DNA of 64,000 nt from Parvibaculaceae bacterium PLY_AMNH_Bact1 (GTDB taxonomy: Bacteria > Pseudomonadota > Alphaproteobacteria > Parvibaculales > Parvibaculaceae): contig CP126168.1 of the NCBI GenBank assembly GCA_032881465.1, positions 992,001 to 1,056,000 on the forward strand, read 5' to 3'. Both the position numbers and the translations under genes were made by a program. The notes below the pieces were generated by a model. The model made no database searches, was not told the DNA's origin, and saw only the letters and a program-made list of their open reading frames with translations. This document shows positions 16,493 through 25,220 of this stretch, piece after piece. Every line of letters starts with the position of its first letter. The stretch's first letter is position 1.

Positions 16493-17407
16493 ATGTCTGT
16501 AGAGCCAATTGACCAGGTTATTGAGCTGTTGAAACAGGCCGATATGGGCCGCGAAGGCCTTTCTTTGGAGGACCGCCGTGCCTCCATGGACGCGATGGCC
16601 GCTGCCTTTGGTGAGCCGCAGGGTGTCAGTCGGGATCATACGGAGATTGTCGGTCGTCCAGCACAGATCTTTACACCCGAAGGCAAACAGCCCGAGCACA
16701 CATTGCTCTACTTCCACGGCGGCGGGTATGTCATGGGCTCCCCCAACTCCCATGCAAACCTAACGGCGCGATTTGCGACGGCTGCGGATGCACGGGTTAT
16801 TAGCTTTGACTATCGCTTGGCGCCCGAAAATCCATTCCCGGCGGCCGTTGAAGATGGTGTGGCGGCATATAAAGCGCTGCTTGATGATGGCGTGTCGCCA
16901 GCCCAACTGGCCGTTGGGGGACTCTGCGGGGGTGGGCTGACTTTTGCCACGTTGTTGAAGGCACGGGACATGGGGCTCCAGATGCCAGCTGCTGCAATCG
17001 GCCTCAGCCCCTGGACGGATCTCACCGGAACATCGGAAACCTACAAGACCCGTGCAGATGCCGACCCGATGATTGAGCCGGCGGGCATTGTCCAGACCGG
17101 ACAGGAATATCTCGGAGGTGCATCTGCGGAGGATCCGCTCGCGTCGCCACTGCTTGCTGACCTTAAAGGCCTACCGCCTCTCTTCTTGCAAGTGGGCGAC
17201 GCAGAAGTCCTGTTGGATGACAGTCGGGAGTTTGAGAAGAAGGCAAGGGCCGCAGGTGTGGATTGTAAGCTGGAAGTTTGGGATCGCATGATCCATGTCT
17301 GGCACGCCTTTTTCCCGATGCTTCCCGAAGGCGAACAGGCGATCGATGGCTTGGCTGCTTTTCTCAAACTCAGATGGCGTCAGGAAGCAACGGCACAGGC
17401 TATCTGA
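16493..17407 (+). CDS. Alpha/beta hydrolase, HSL family, with Cys in the nucleophile elbow
   Basis: A 304-residue hydrolase of the hormone-sensitive-lipase type. The oxyanion motif is present as YFHGGGYVMGSP, the late acid region as QVGDAEVLLDDSREF and the His as MIHVWHAF. The nucleophile elbow, normally GDSAGG, reads VGGLCGGGL, so Ser is replaced by Cys; the codon TGC was read directly from the DNA. A Cys-Asp-His triad is known in dienelactone hydrolase but is unusual in this family. The start at 16493 has GAGGAAG seven bases upstream. It stands alone between the toxin-antitoxin operon and the OmpW gene. Confidence 0.82.
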   Translation: MSVEPIDQVIELLKQADMGREGLSLEDRRASMDAMAAAFGEPQGVSRDHTEIVGRPAQIFTPEGKQPEHTLLYFHGGGYVMGSPNSHANLTARFATAADARVISFDYRLAPENPFPAAVEDGVAAYKALLDDGVSPAQLAVGGLCGGGLTFATLLKARDMGLQMPAAAIGLSPWTDLTGTSETYKTRADADPMIEPAGIVQTGQEYLGGASAEDPLASPLLADLKGLPPLFLQVGDAEVLLDDSREFEKKARAAGVDCKLEVWDRMIHVWHAFFPMLPEGEQAIDGLAAFLKLRWRQEATAQAI

Positions 17408-17620
17408 AGCGGCTTGCTTCAAATGGCGGGAGATACCTCGCGGCAAGAAAAATGGATGCGGCAAAAAAGATACACTTTGCCGCAACTCACAGGAAATTGA
17501 TCCGGATCAAGGCTTCTCCACCACGCCTGTTGGAATGTCCGACCAACGAGAAAGGACGCAGGGACGTGTTCCTTCTCATTGGCAGCACCGATGTTTCGCG
17601 TGCATTACGAGGAGAAGACG

Positions 17621-18265
17621 ATGAAAAAGTTAGGGGTGGTAACCAGTGCCATGGCCCTGGCCCTGGGGTTGACCACGGGCGCTCTTGGTTTCTTTGGAAG
17701 TGCTGTGGAAGCACGTGCAGAGGGTGGTGACAGCCCTTGGTTGATCCGTGTCCGTGGCATCTACGTGTCGCCGGATGAAAGCGCATCAGTCACGGGCTTG
17801 ACCGGGACTGTCGACGCTGACGGTGCACTGACACCAGAACTCGATATTACCTATTTCTTCACGGACAATATCGCAGCTGAGCTTATTCTGGCCACGTCAA
17901 ACCATGACATGTCCGCCACGGCCGGTGTTGATCTGGGTGATGTGTGGATCTTGCCACCAACGCTCTTGCTGCAATACCACTTCACACCAAAAGATCAGTT
18001 CCGTCCTTATGTTGGTGCCGGAATCAACTACACGATCTTCTACGGTGAAGACACGGGTGCGGTTGCCTCCATCGATTATGACGATAACTTCGGTTACGCG
18101 CTGCAGGCAGGTATGGACTACGACCTGGGCGATCAATGGGTCTTCAACATTGATGTGAAGAAACTGTGGCTCAACACAGATGTCAGCATCAATAACGGTG
18201 CCATTACGGCAGATGTTGATCTTGATCCTTGGATCTTCGGTGCAGGTTTCGGCTACCGCTTCTAA
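17621..18265 (+). CDS. OmpW-family outer membrane protein
   Basis: A 214-residue protein with signal peptide (MKKLGVVTSAMALALGLTTG, cleavage near ARA), then SPWLIRVRGIYVSPDES, ELDITYFFTDNIAAELIL, LPPTLLLQYHF and the terminal strand PWIFGAGFGYRF ending in Phe, as in outer membrane beta-barrels. OmpW proteins form 8-stranded barrels that pass small hydrophobic compounds. The start was set by GAGGAG upstream and by the signal peptide. A strong terminator follows, so it is the last gene of its transcript. Confidence 0.9.
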   Translation: MKKLGVVTSAMALALGLTTGALGFFGSAVEARAEGGDSPWLIRVRGIYVSPDESASVTGLTGTVDADGALTPELDITYFFTDNIAAELILATSNHDMSATAGVDLGDVWILPPTLLLQYHFTPKDQFRPYVGAGINYTIFYGEDTGAVASIDYDDNFGYALQAGMDYDLGDQWVFNIDVKKLWLNTDVSINNGAITADVDLDPWIFGAGFGYRF

Positions 18266-18291
18266 AAGAAAAAAGCCCTCAACGAAAGAAA

Positions 18292-18320
18292 CCCCGCCAG
18301 GCAACCTGGCGGGGTTTTTT
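18292..18320 (+). terminator. Rho-independent terminator after ompW-like gene
   Basis: A perfect 10-bp GC-rich stem (CCCCGCCAGG / CCTGGCGGGG, CAA loop) followed by six T. The convergent Rieske gene ends at 18322, and the minus strand has a weaker T-rich tail, so it may serve both genes. Confidence 0.93.
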
Positions 18321-18321
18321 G

Positions 18322-19377
18322 TTAGCTCCGCCAGTGCAGGGTGGTTGGTTCGATCGGATTTACAAATTCACTGCCCTCATCAACCGACTTGGCCCATTCG
18401 GTCTTAAGACGATGGTACCACTTCGCTTGAACGTCTGAATCGTTGATCAGCATAAGGCGGGGGTCGAACTTCAAACCTTGTTGCTGGAGATTGACCATGT
18501 CCCGGTCCTGGCCCAGGAAGGCCCGCATGAACTGGCGGGCGATGGGCTTAACGACTGAAAGCAATGGCAATGTCCAATAGAAGGTCTGAGTGATCTCAGT
18601 CCGATTCTCGTCCAATGGTGTGACTGTCGTCAGGCCACAAACCGTGTTCTTACCAATCTGGATGTGCTCAATCCGTATACCAGGCAACTGGAACGAGATT
18701 TCAGTTACAGGTGTACCGCCCAGTACCTTGTATCCGGCAGAGTTGGATGAGGGCGTGTGGGCGACCATCGCGAAACCGCGTGGGATCGGCGCAAAGTCTT
18801 TCGCTTTTTCGTGAATCGATTTTGGTGTCCGCCACCACCATGCTTTGTGCACGAACGGCCCGTGCGCCGGGTCCATCAAACCAATCACGGCATGATCGAT
18901 ATGGCAGTCGAAAATCATAGATTCGCGAATGTTCGGCTGTTTGTCGCCAAAGTCAGGTACTTCGGGCGGGTCAATGCTGGGTGCCGCATCTGGATGCGCA
19001 TCGTCGGCAATGTAGACCCAGATATTTCCCTGAACCTCTCGTACAGGATAGGAGCGCACTTTGATGCGTTCAATTTCCATATCCTGATCAGGGACAAGCG
19101 ATGGGATTTCCGCACAATGGCCGTCTGGCCGGAATTTCCAGCCATGATAAGGACACTCTATGGCGCTGGTGCCGCACCCACTGGTTTGTGGGGAGAAGAG
19201 GGCCCCTGCTGACAGCGGCACACCGCGGTGTGGGCAAATATCGCGCAAGGCAAACGGTGTGCCGTCAGCTTCGCGGCCGATAACAATCGGATCGCCCAGC
19301 AGAACTTTGTGCACCATCGCCCCTGGCGCCAGGCTTTCTCCTGGAACAGCGAAGTACCAGATATCGCGTAAAAACAT
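18322..19377 (-). CDS. Rieske-type aromatic ring-hydroxylating oxygenase, alpha subunit
   Basis: A 351-residue oxygenase. The Rieske 2Fe-2S ligands are CPHRGVPLS and, after an inserted loop, CPYHGWKF. The mononuclear iron site is HIDHAVIGLMDPAHGPFVH-type, with the Asp and two His ligands present. This architecture matches the phthalate/vanillate demethylase (PDO/VanA/PaO) group. It needs a reductase partner, which is not in the window nearby. The substrate is probably an aromatic or other ring compound. It stands alone on the minus strand. Confidence 0.87.
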   Translation of the reverse strand: MFLRDIWYFAVPGESLAPGAMVHKVLLGDPIVIGREADGTPFALRDICPHRGVPLSAGALFSPQTSGCGTSAIECPYHGWKFRPDGHCAEIPSLVPDQDMEIERIKVRSYPVREVQGNIWVYIADDAHPDAAPSIDPPEVPDFGDKQPNIRESMIFDCHIDHAVIGLMDPAHGPFVHKAWWWRTPKSIHEKAKDFAPIPRGFAMVAHTPSSNSAGYKVLGGTPVTEISFQLPGIRIEHIQIGKNTVCGLTTVTPLDENRTEITQTFYWTLPLLSVVKPIARQFMRAFLGQDRDMVNLQQQGLKFDPRLMLINDSDVQAKWYHRLKTEWAKSVDEGSEFVNPIEPTTLHWRS

Positions 19378-19561
19378 GTTTCTTTAGGCCTTAATCAACG
19401 CGCCGACACCAATTTCAAGATGCGAAAAAATACAGGTTTGTCAATGTTTTAGCGGGGTTTTAGGCAATTTGTTCGTTTGAATTTCTGTTAACTCGCGGCT
19501 CCTTAGGGTGCTCGGTGCCGGGCACTGGTCACTGGCAAGTTTCGCTCGAAGGAGTGGTGTG

Positions 19562-20305
19562 ATGTCGACGGAAATGTTTGTACTGGTCTTTGCCGCCCAA
19601 AAGGGAGGTGTTGGGAAGACGACCCTCGCAGGTCATGTGGCCACTGCCGCCCATTTAGCTGGTGCAGGGCCGGTGGGCCTGATTGATACGGACCCACAAG
19701 GTAGCTTGCATAAGTGGATGGAGGTGCGCTCTCTGGATGGTCCGACCCTGTTTCAATCCGAATATGGGGGCGTCGGCCCGGCCCTGCGTGAAGCGTCTCA
19801 GGCGGGTATGAAGCTTGCTATTGTCGATACACCGCCAGCTGTTACCCGCGCGATCTCCGATGTCGTTTCCTATGCCGACATGGTCGTCGTTCCAACGCGT
19901 CCGAGCCCCCATGATTTACGTGCCGTAGGACCAACAGTCGACATTGCTCAATGGCATGACAAACCCTTGGTGTTTGTTGTGAATGCCGCTACCGCACGAA
20001 CCCGGATCACCGCCGACGCCGCTGTCGCGCTGTCTCAACACGGCACGGTGGCGCCGGTAACGCTCCATCACCGTGTGGATTTCGCCGCAAGCATGATTGA
20101 CGGACGCACGGTGATGGAAACCAAGCCAAATGGAAAGAGTGCGGCGGAAGTCGAAGCTTTGTGGACCTATCTCGCCGACCGCATCGATCGGCTCCGTCCT
20201 GCTCCAAACCAAGCTCCGACTGACGCGTTTGGCAACCATGTTCCAAGCAATGTAAACGCATTGGGTCGTCAGGCACCGGCATTTGGCCGCCGAGCCGGGC
20301 ACTGA
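19562..20305 (+). CDS. Orphan ParA-type ATPase
   Basis: A 247-residue P-loop ATPase with the deviant Walker A AAQKGGVGKTTLAGH near the N-terminus, the DTDPQGSLHKW switch and IVDTPPAVTRAI Walker B. It lacks an N-terminal HTH, as in type Ib ParA proteins. The start has AAGGAG upstream. No parB or oriC genes are near; instead the next gene encodes a small protein with a ribbon-helix-helix-like C-terminus. Orphan ParA proteins in Alphaproteobacteria position chemoreceptor clusters and other cargo; that role here is inference. Confidence 0.85.
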   Translation: MSTEMFVLVFAAQKGGVGKTTLAGHVATAAHLAGAGPVGLIDTDPQGSLHKWMEVRSLDGPTLFQSEYGGVGPALREASQAGMKLAIVDTPPAVTRAISDVVSYADMVVVPTRPSPHDLRAVGPTVDIAQWHDKPLVFVVNAATARTRITADAAVALSQHGTVAPVTLHHRVDFAASMIDGRTVMETKPNGKSAAEVEALWTYLADRIDRLRPAPNQAPTDAFGNHVPSNVNALGRQAPAFGRRAGH

Positions 20306-20387
20306 GCCATCATCAAACCATATTCATCTATGAGCAAACTGCGCGAATGCGCAAACGTACCTGCCCTTGCAGTCAGGAGAACCAAGA

Positions 20388-20924
20388 ATGAGTGCCTCTA
20401 AACGGTCCATGCCCGCGTCCCGCGCGTCAGATGGCTTTGCCACCCTGACTGCCGATATGATGGAGCGCAGAGGCGCGACACCACCCCCTTTGGTTGACAC
20501 CCGGTCGGAAGCAGAAAAGGCGCCGGACGGCGTGCATGCATCGAGGGATCAATCGGCGGCAGACTCTAACCCGCAGTTTGGCAAACGGGCGAAACCGACA
20601 CGGGCGCCGACAAGAACCAAACGCACGGGACACGCCACGCAGTCTGTTCGGGAGTCTGGAACGCCATCTGCTGCTCACCCTTGTCAGACCACGGATTATT
20701 CAGACCAAAAGGTCTATGCGGGGCCGGAACGCAGAAAACGGGATGTCAGCCCATTGGTCGAACGACGCCGTTCAGTGCCGCCCCGCATAAAAGTTTCGGT
20801 CCGCCTGGAACAACATCGTCACCAACGGTTGAAGGGTGCTGGGGTTCTGCTTGGCCGAACCCATCAAGACATCGTCACTGTGGCGCTCGACCAATATCTT
20901 GATGATCTGGGCATTTTGAAGTGA
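20388..20924 (+). CDS. ParA partner with disordered N-terminus and RHH-like C-terminus
   Basis: A 178-residue protein. The first ~130 residues are low-complexity, basic and Pro/Thr-rich. The last ~45, PRIKVSVRLEQHRHQRLKGA and then HQDIVTVALDQYLDDLG, have the strand-helix-helix pattern of ribbon-helix-helix DNA-binding proteins. The start has CAGGAGA upstream. It follows the ParA gene by 82 bp on the same strand. A ParA plus a small RHH protein is the arrangement of type Ib partition systems, so the two probably work together. No centromere-like repeat was recognised nearby. Confidence 0.7.
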   Translation: MSASKRSMPASRASDGFATLTADMMERRGATPPPLVDTRSEAEKAPDGVHASRDQSAADSNPQFGKRAKPTRAPTRTKRTGHATQSVRESGTPSAAHPCQTTDYSDQKVYAGPERRKRDVSPLVERRRSVPPRIKVSVRLEQHRHQRLKGAGVLLGRTHQDIVTVALDQYLDDLGILK

Positions 20925-21165
20925 CAGGACCAGTAGCCGGGCAAAACCTTTGATCTGCAATAGGGCTACAATAAAAATTTCTGTCTGCAAGTCCAGAAGC
21001 CATTAACTACAAATGAATGCCAAATGTGCGTTAAATTCTCATGCTGCGTTGCTTGTGTTTCTTTCGATTGCTATAAGTCACCAGCATTATTTTTAGCTGC
21101 TGACGACAATCAAGAAGGCGATTTAGCTAAAGAACCCATAAGGATCAGTTGAGTGGAGTGGTTCC
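20925..21165. promoter_or_regulatory. AT-rich region before the MucR-like gene
   Basis: A 241-bp gap, visibly AT-richer than its neighbours. MucR/Ros proteins bind AT-rich DNA and commonly control their own gene, so this is the likely site of autoregulation (inference). A TTAA-N7-TGAA sequence near 21004 is one base off a CtrA site. No terminator was seen. Confidence 0.4.
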
Positions 21166-21582
21166 ATGCAAGATAAGGCGGATCTGGTAGAGATGACCGC
21201 CGAGATTGTGTCGGCATATGTTGGAAACAATGCCGTAAGTGTCTCAGACGTGCCTGCGCTCATCGAAATAGTGTTTGGGGCGCTGAGTGGTGTCGAGCAG
21301 GCTGGTGCGGGCAAAGATGAGCCGGTGGTGGAGCCTGCTGTTCCTGTGCGCCAATCAATTACCCCTGACTATTTGATCTGTTTGGAAGACGGGAAGCGCT
21401 TCAAGTCGCTGAAACGTCACTTACGTACCCATTACAATCTCTCGCCAGAGGAATACCGTCGCAAGTGGGGTTTGCCACCAGATTATCCGATGGTCGCGCC
21501 CAACTACGCAGCGGCACGTTCTAAGCTCGCGAAAAAAATGGGTCTTGGTCAGAAAAACGGCGGAACACGCGGCAGAAAATAG
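21166..21582 (+). CDS. MucR/Ros-family zinc-finger transcriptional regulator
   Basis: A 138-residue regulator with the family's single zinc finger in the C-terminal half: LICLEDGKRFKSLKRHLRTH, where the zinc ligands are Cys, Asp and two His (C-x2-D form, as in several Rhizobiales MucR proteins). It is followed by LSPEEYRRKWGLPPDYPMVA, the MucR hallmark, and a basic tail. These proteins act like H-NS, silencing AT-rich genes and affecting polysaccharide, motility and cell-cycle genes. It is monocistronic. Confidence 0.9.
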   Translation: MQDKADLVEMTAEIVSAYVGNNAVSVSDVPALIEIVFGALSGVEQAGAGKDEPVVEPAVPVRQSITPDYLICLEDGKRFKSLKRHLRTHYNLSPEEYRRKWGLPPDYPMVAPNYAAARSKLAKKMGLGQKNGGTRGRK

Positions 21583-21711
21583 CACTCGTTTGGTATCAGG
21601 TCTCTTGTTGCAAAAGCCTTAGGGCTTGCTCACAGAGCATGTGCGCGTCACTCTAGGCGGAACGCAAAGGGTGCATTTTCAGTTCGCAGTTCTTTGAGAG
21701 GCCTAGAAGAC

Positions 21712-22170
21712 ATGACCACACAAACCTTCACCGCGTCTGTTGCAGCTACGATCCTGGCACTGGCGTTCCTGGCGTCGCCCGGCTTTGCGAGCGAGCAGGC
21801 AACCATCGAAGGAGGCACGCAGACCATTGCTCTAGGAGAGCGGGCGAGCTTTCTGGTGGCGGCCAGCGGCGCAGGTTCTATGGAGTTTTCTGGCTGGTGC
21901 GAAATCAAGTCGACGGGAGCTGCCAGCGTTGTGTTTGATGCCAGGGACTACATTCCCCTGTCCGAGCCAGCGGTAGGCGATGTGATCAACTTCCCACGCC
22001 GAAGCACGCGGCGGTTTGAGATGACGGGCACCTTTCAGAAAAGTGCGGGAAACTCCTACATCGGCTTCTACTTCTCAGGCGTTCCAGCTGCTTTCTGTTT
22101 CGGCAGCGGTGCCTGTTCCACGGTTGAGGAAGGAAGTGCCTCGGTGACGGCCAGTTGTGGTCAATACTAA
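21712..22170 (+). CDS. Exported hypothetical protein, 152 aa
   Basis: The N-terminus is a signal peptide (TQTFTASVAATILALAFLAS, cleavage near GFA). The mature protein is beta-rich with four Cys residues (SGWCEIKS, AAFCFGSGACS, TASCGQY) and could form two disulfides. No known family is recognised. It is 49 bp upstream of the large unrecognised protein on the same strand and may be cotranscribed with it. Confidence 0.6.
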   Translation: MTTQTFTASVAATILALAFLASPGFASEQATIEGGTQTIALGERASFLVAASGAGSMEFSGWCEIKSTGAASVVFDARDYIPLSEPAVGDVINFPRRSTRRFEMTGTFQKSAGNSYIGFYFSGVPAAFCFGSGACSTVEEGSASVTASCGQY

Positions 22171-22218
22171 ACGGCTGTATCTGGCGGGTGTCATGTTGCC
22201 CATCGCCCAGTTCAAAAT

Positions 22219-24162
22219 ATGAAAATGTTCGACGACCATAAGCGTCTGGTAGCGGTCCTTCTGGCCGCCGTCGCAATATTCTTGAGTCTCAGCGCTGTTT
22301 GGTGGATCTGGGACAGCTCTACGGCGGTGCCCAAGTCAACCCGTGTTGTTCAACAGATGGCCTCTCCGGCAACCGCACGGCTGGATAGAGATATGGCGGG
22401 GGTCCTTGACCTGCTGGCAGATGTTGAGCGGGGCGTGGTGGTTGACGGGCAGCCCTGCGAACGCTGCACTTATCTGGCGCAGACTGTATCGGTGTACCGG
22501 GAGCGCGCTGAGACAGCCCTCGCGGGGATCCGCGAGAGTGAGGCAGCACTCAGCCAGATCGTTGACCGCGCACCACCGGGAACCAAAGCGACATTAGAAC
22601 GAGCGTTAACCGCGCAGCAGAAAGCCGCCGCAAGAGCGATAGCAGGTCTCAGAAGTTACACAAACGCCATGGGTGAATGTGAAACAGAACGTCTGTGCCA
22701 ACACCATGATGATGTGCGGGCTGAAGAAACCCAGCCACTGCATTGCAGCCGGGACGCAGGCCCCGTTCGTTCCGCCGCCGCCCGAATAGAACAAATATCT
22801 GATCGTGTCATTGCCGCGGCGCGCCAATGCCAAACCACGATATGTCCGGTCATGGATTGTGCCCGGTCAGCGGCCTTCGCTGCGGATCTGCAAATTGCCG
22901 AAATCTCCCTTGCGGAGCTGGCGGGGGGGCGCACAGCGCTTCCCGGCATTGTCGAGGATACGGCACCCACCGGACTTGCTGTTGTTTTGGGAGGCGTCGA
23001 ACGCGCCTTGGTGCGCCTGGCAATTGATTCTGCCGAAACGTCACTTGAGGCCGTTGCCTTGTCTGCGCGGGCGGCAGATATGCGCAGTGGACTTCAAAGC
23101 TGGATCGAAGAGACTGAGCTGCGAAAAGGTGTCCAAAAGCATGCCTGGCGCGTCAGTGCTCTTATGGCTGAAATCGATGTCGCCGCAGAGTGGGCCCGGC
23201 AGGAGGACAGCCAAGAATACACGCAGGCCTATTTTGAGGCCTTGTCGCGCGCAATGCTGAGCGCCGCGCGTCTCGACGCAGCACTCGCCATTGCCGAAGC
23301 GCCAGCGCCCATAGACCTGCGGCGCACAGGTGGCCCTGTCTGCGGCGCTAATGAACTGGCCAACGCTTATCTCAAAGTAGGCCAGGCAATTGCCGCCCTC
23401 GGGTTTTGCCGCGCGAAATCAGCCTGTCCGCAGCCGCTCCGGTCTCTGCAGGGGCGCCCCATCCGTTCAGCCAGTGATCGATCAATTGGCGCACTGGCCG
23501 CGGTGACGGGTGCGCTGCCCCTCACTCTTGAGCGCGCAGCAGATGCAGCCGTACGCGCCTCCCGGCCTGTTGCACTGAGCCTGGATCAGGCAACCTATCG
23601 CACAGGTGAGGCAATGACTGTCTCCGCCGACACCGCACCATCGGCCTGCCTTATGTCAGATGGTGCGATCGGGCTCGCGAGAGCAGGCAGCGGGCAGGGG
23701 CGTGAGGAACGCTATACCCTTGCGGGGAATGCAGCATCTGAGCTTCTGCTTGCAGCACCCGGTGACCCCGGTCGCTATGTCGTGCGGGTTTTCGCATCGC
23801 CGGAGCGTGGCGGGCATATTCTGAGTGAACATGCCGTGACCGTAGAAGAGTTGGGCTCTAGCTGTGAAGGCTTCACCGGTCTATGGGATACGGAGTTCGG
23901 CCGACTGCATCTTGTCGACCGAGAGGGACGCGTGACCGGCAGCTACCGACGCAGCGAATTTGCACCTCGCCCTGGACTTTTGATCGCGTCGCGGGAAAGA
24001 AACGTGTTGGACGGAATCTGGCTGTCTGAACTTGGCCGAGGGGGCGCGCGCCTTCGCTTGGCGCCTGACGGACAAAGCTTCAAGGGTACCTGGGGGGTCA
24101 AGGTGGATCGAAATTCAGGCGGTGGGCGCTGGACCGGTCGCTGTTTGTTGGGCGTTCAATGA
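22219..24162 (+). CDS. Large membrane-anchored protein, unrecognised, 647 aa
   Basis: One N-terminal membrane segment (about residues 9-28, VAVLLAAVAIFLSLSAVWWI) puts the rest in the periplasm. Residues 45-420 are mostly helical and Ala/Arg/Glu-rich with scattered Cys pairs (CERC, CQTTICPVMDC, CRAKSACPQPL). About residues 455-545 look like an Ig-like domain (LDQATYRTGEAMTVSADTAP). The last ~95 residues carry a W-T-x-F-G ... G-S-Y ... G-I-W ... F-K-G-T-W-G pattern, a small beta domain seen in other secreted proteins (from memory). No enzyme motif is visible. Probably cotranscribed with the exported protein upstream. Confidence 0.7.
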   Translation: MKMFDDHKRLVAVLLAAVAIFLSLSAVWWIWDSSTAVPKSTRVVQQMASPATARLDRDMAGVLDLLADVERGVVVDGQPCERCTYLAQTVSVYRERAETALAGIRESEAALSQIVDRAPPGTKATLERALTAQQKAAARAIAGLRSYTNAMGECETERLCQHHDDVRAEETQPLHCSRDAGPVRSAAARIEQISDRVIAAARQCQTTICPVMDCARSAAFAADLQIAEISLAELAGGRTALPGIVEDTAPTGLAVVLGGVERALVRLAIDSAETSLEAVALSARAADMRSGLQSWIEETELRKGVQKHAWRVSALMAEIDVAAEWARQEDSQEYTQAYFEALSRAMLSAARLDAALAIAEAPAPIDLRRTGGPVCGANELANAYLKVGQAIAALGFCRAKSACPQPLRSLQGRPIRSASDRSIGALAAVTGALPLTLERAADAAVRASRPVALSLDQATYRTGEAMTVSADTAPSACLMSDGAIGLARAGSGQGREERYTLAGNAASELLLAAPGDPGRYVVRVFASPERGGHILSEHAVTVEELGSSCEGFTGLWDTEFGRLHLVDREGRVTGSYRRSEFAPRPGLLIASRERNVLDGIWLSELGRGGARLRLAPDGQSFKGTWGVKVDRNSGGGRWTGRCLLGVQ

Positions 24163-24414
24163 TTGAGCCTGCAGAAGCTCAGCTAGATGTGACTCCAGTG
24201 CAGCGGTCCGAAGGGGATGTGAGGCCCATGGGGCAGTTCGTCGCAACCTGATCTCAACCTGAAGCTGCTTTTTGACGCTGGTTATATGACCGGCTGGGTC
24301 CTTACCTTCACGAAAACAGAAGTCTGATTTCGAAGCGCCCACGCGAACGAGCCGACGATAAGCGATGCGCCCGTTGCGGGTAAGTTCGTCCAGAATAGTG
24401 TTCGTCTGGTCCAT
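24115..24414 (-). CDS. Possible small protein, 99 aa
   Basis: This is the only plausible gene in the 315-bp gap between the large membrane protein and the XRE repressor. It starts with ATG and has an even, protein-like composition (LDELTRNGRIAYRRLVRVGA), but its 3' end overlaps the convergent gene by 48 bp and no clear ribosome site is seen. It follows the repressor gene on the same strand, 63 bp away. Kept as a low-confidence call. Confidence 0.35.
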   Translation of the reverse strand: MDQTNTILDELTRNGRIAYRRLVRVGASKSDFCFREGKDPAGHITSVKKQLQVEIRLRRTAPWASHPLRTAALESHLAELLQAQSLNAQQTATGPAPTA

Positions 24415-24477
24415 TGAACCAGCATGACAGCTCAGTCGCCAGGCGAGGATAATTTGCGGATTACGTAAACTTGATCC

Positions 24478-25086
24478 TTAAAAATACAAAACCGACATCA
24501 CAATGGGTGCACACCAAGTGAGCTGACTGACATATTTTGTTTCGATACCTGGTTCCAGTGGCACCAAGCCGAACCGTGCCCCATTTTTGGGGCTTTGAAT
24601 GAGACGCCGGAGAAAAGTTTTCCCGCCGCGCAATCCTACGAGGCAGTCCTGATCAAGGGCCTGCTTAATGTCGTCACCTGCCAGCCTGTCAGCGATGAGA
24701 AGAGCACCGGCAGTGTAGCGACCGATATCATGCTTGACCTGAACAGCAATCGGAACCGTCGCAGGAACGTGCAGCAAAAACCCGGTATCTAGCGACTTTT
24801 TGGGCATGACAACGGCACCGCCTACGCTCAGCTCTCCAAGCATCTCAATGCGCTCCGGCGAGGGCTCATCAATCAGATCCGTGAGTTGGACCTGAAATAT
24901 TTTTGCAAGCGGTGCCAGCCAGTCGACGGAAATTTTGATCCCGTCAGTCTCCAGTCTGGAAACTGTGGCAGCTGTCGTTCCCAGGAGCTTTGCCAGATCG
25001 GTCTGTGTCAGGCCCATTTGACGGCGGTAGTGTCGAATTCGATTTTTCACGGGCTTTCTCTCATTTGCATTTCGCGCTGATAGCAT
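24478..25086 (-). CDS. XRE/Cro-family repressor-like regulator
   Basis: A 202-residue protein with an N-terminal XRE HTH (RRQMGLTQTDLAKLLGTTAA, TVSRLETDGIKIS) and a C-terminal domain of about 120 residues with the strand pattern of cI/LexA-like C-terminal domains, though no Ser-Lys peptidase pair is obvious. The ATG at 25086 was chosen; a GTG at 25050 is also possible. A perfect palindrome (25108-25122) lies just upstream, in the region shared with the divergent DnaA-like gene. It probably represses itself and perhaps that gene. Confidence 0.75.
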   Translation of the reverse strand: MLSARNANERKPVKNRIRHYRRQMGLTQTDLAKLLGTTAATVSRLETDGIKISVDWLAPLAKIFQVQLTDLIDEPSPERIEMLGELSVGGAVVMPKKSLDTGFLLHVPATVPIAVQVKHDIGRYTAGALLIADRLAGDDIKQALDQDCLVGLRGGKTFLRRLIQSPKNGARFGLVPLEPGIETKYVSQLTWCAPIVMSVLYF

Positions 25087-25107
25087 ACGCCTGACACCCA
25101 AAATAAC

Positions 25108-25122
25108 TTGCGTAAAACGCAA
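25108..25122. promoter_or_regulatory. Palindromic operator candidate, XRE repressor/DnaA-like intergenic region
   Basis: TTGCGT and ACGCAA flank AAA as a perfect inverted repeat, 22 bp upstream of the repressor ATG and about 100 bp before the divergent gene. The size fits a Cro/cI-type operator. Binding by the adjacent XRE protein is inference. Confidence 0.55.
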
Positions 25123-25220
25123 AATTTACCCCCGGGGTTTGCAGACAGCCTTATATGTAAGGGCACGGTCAAAGAGATCGAAACACAATCGTCTGATAAC
25201 CAGGTGGGAGGCGCAATGAA

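Noticed and set aside
22219-24162. Assigning the large membrane-anchored protein as a sensor kinase or chemoreceptor
   Set aside because: No HAMP, kinase or MCP signalling motif is present, and only one membrane segment is seen.
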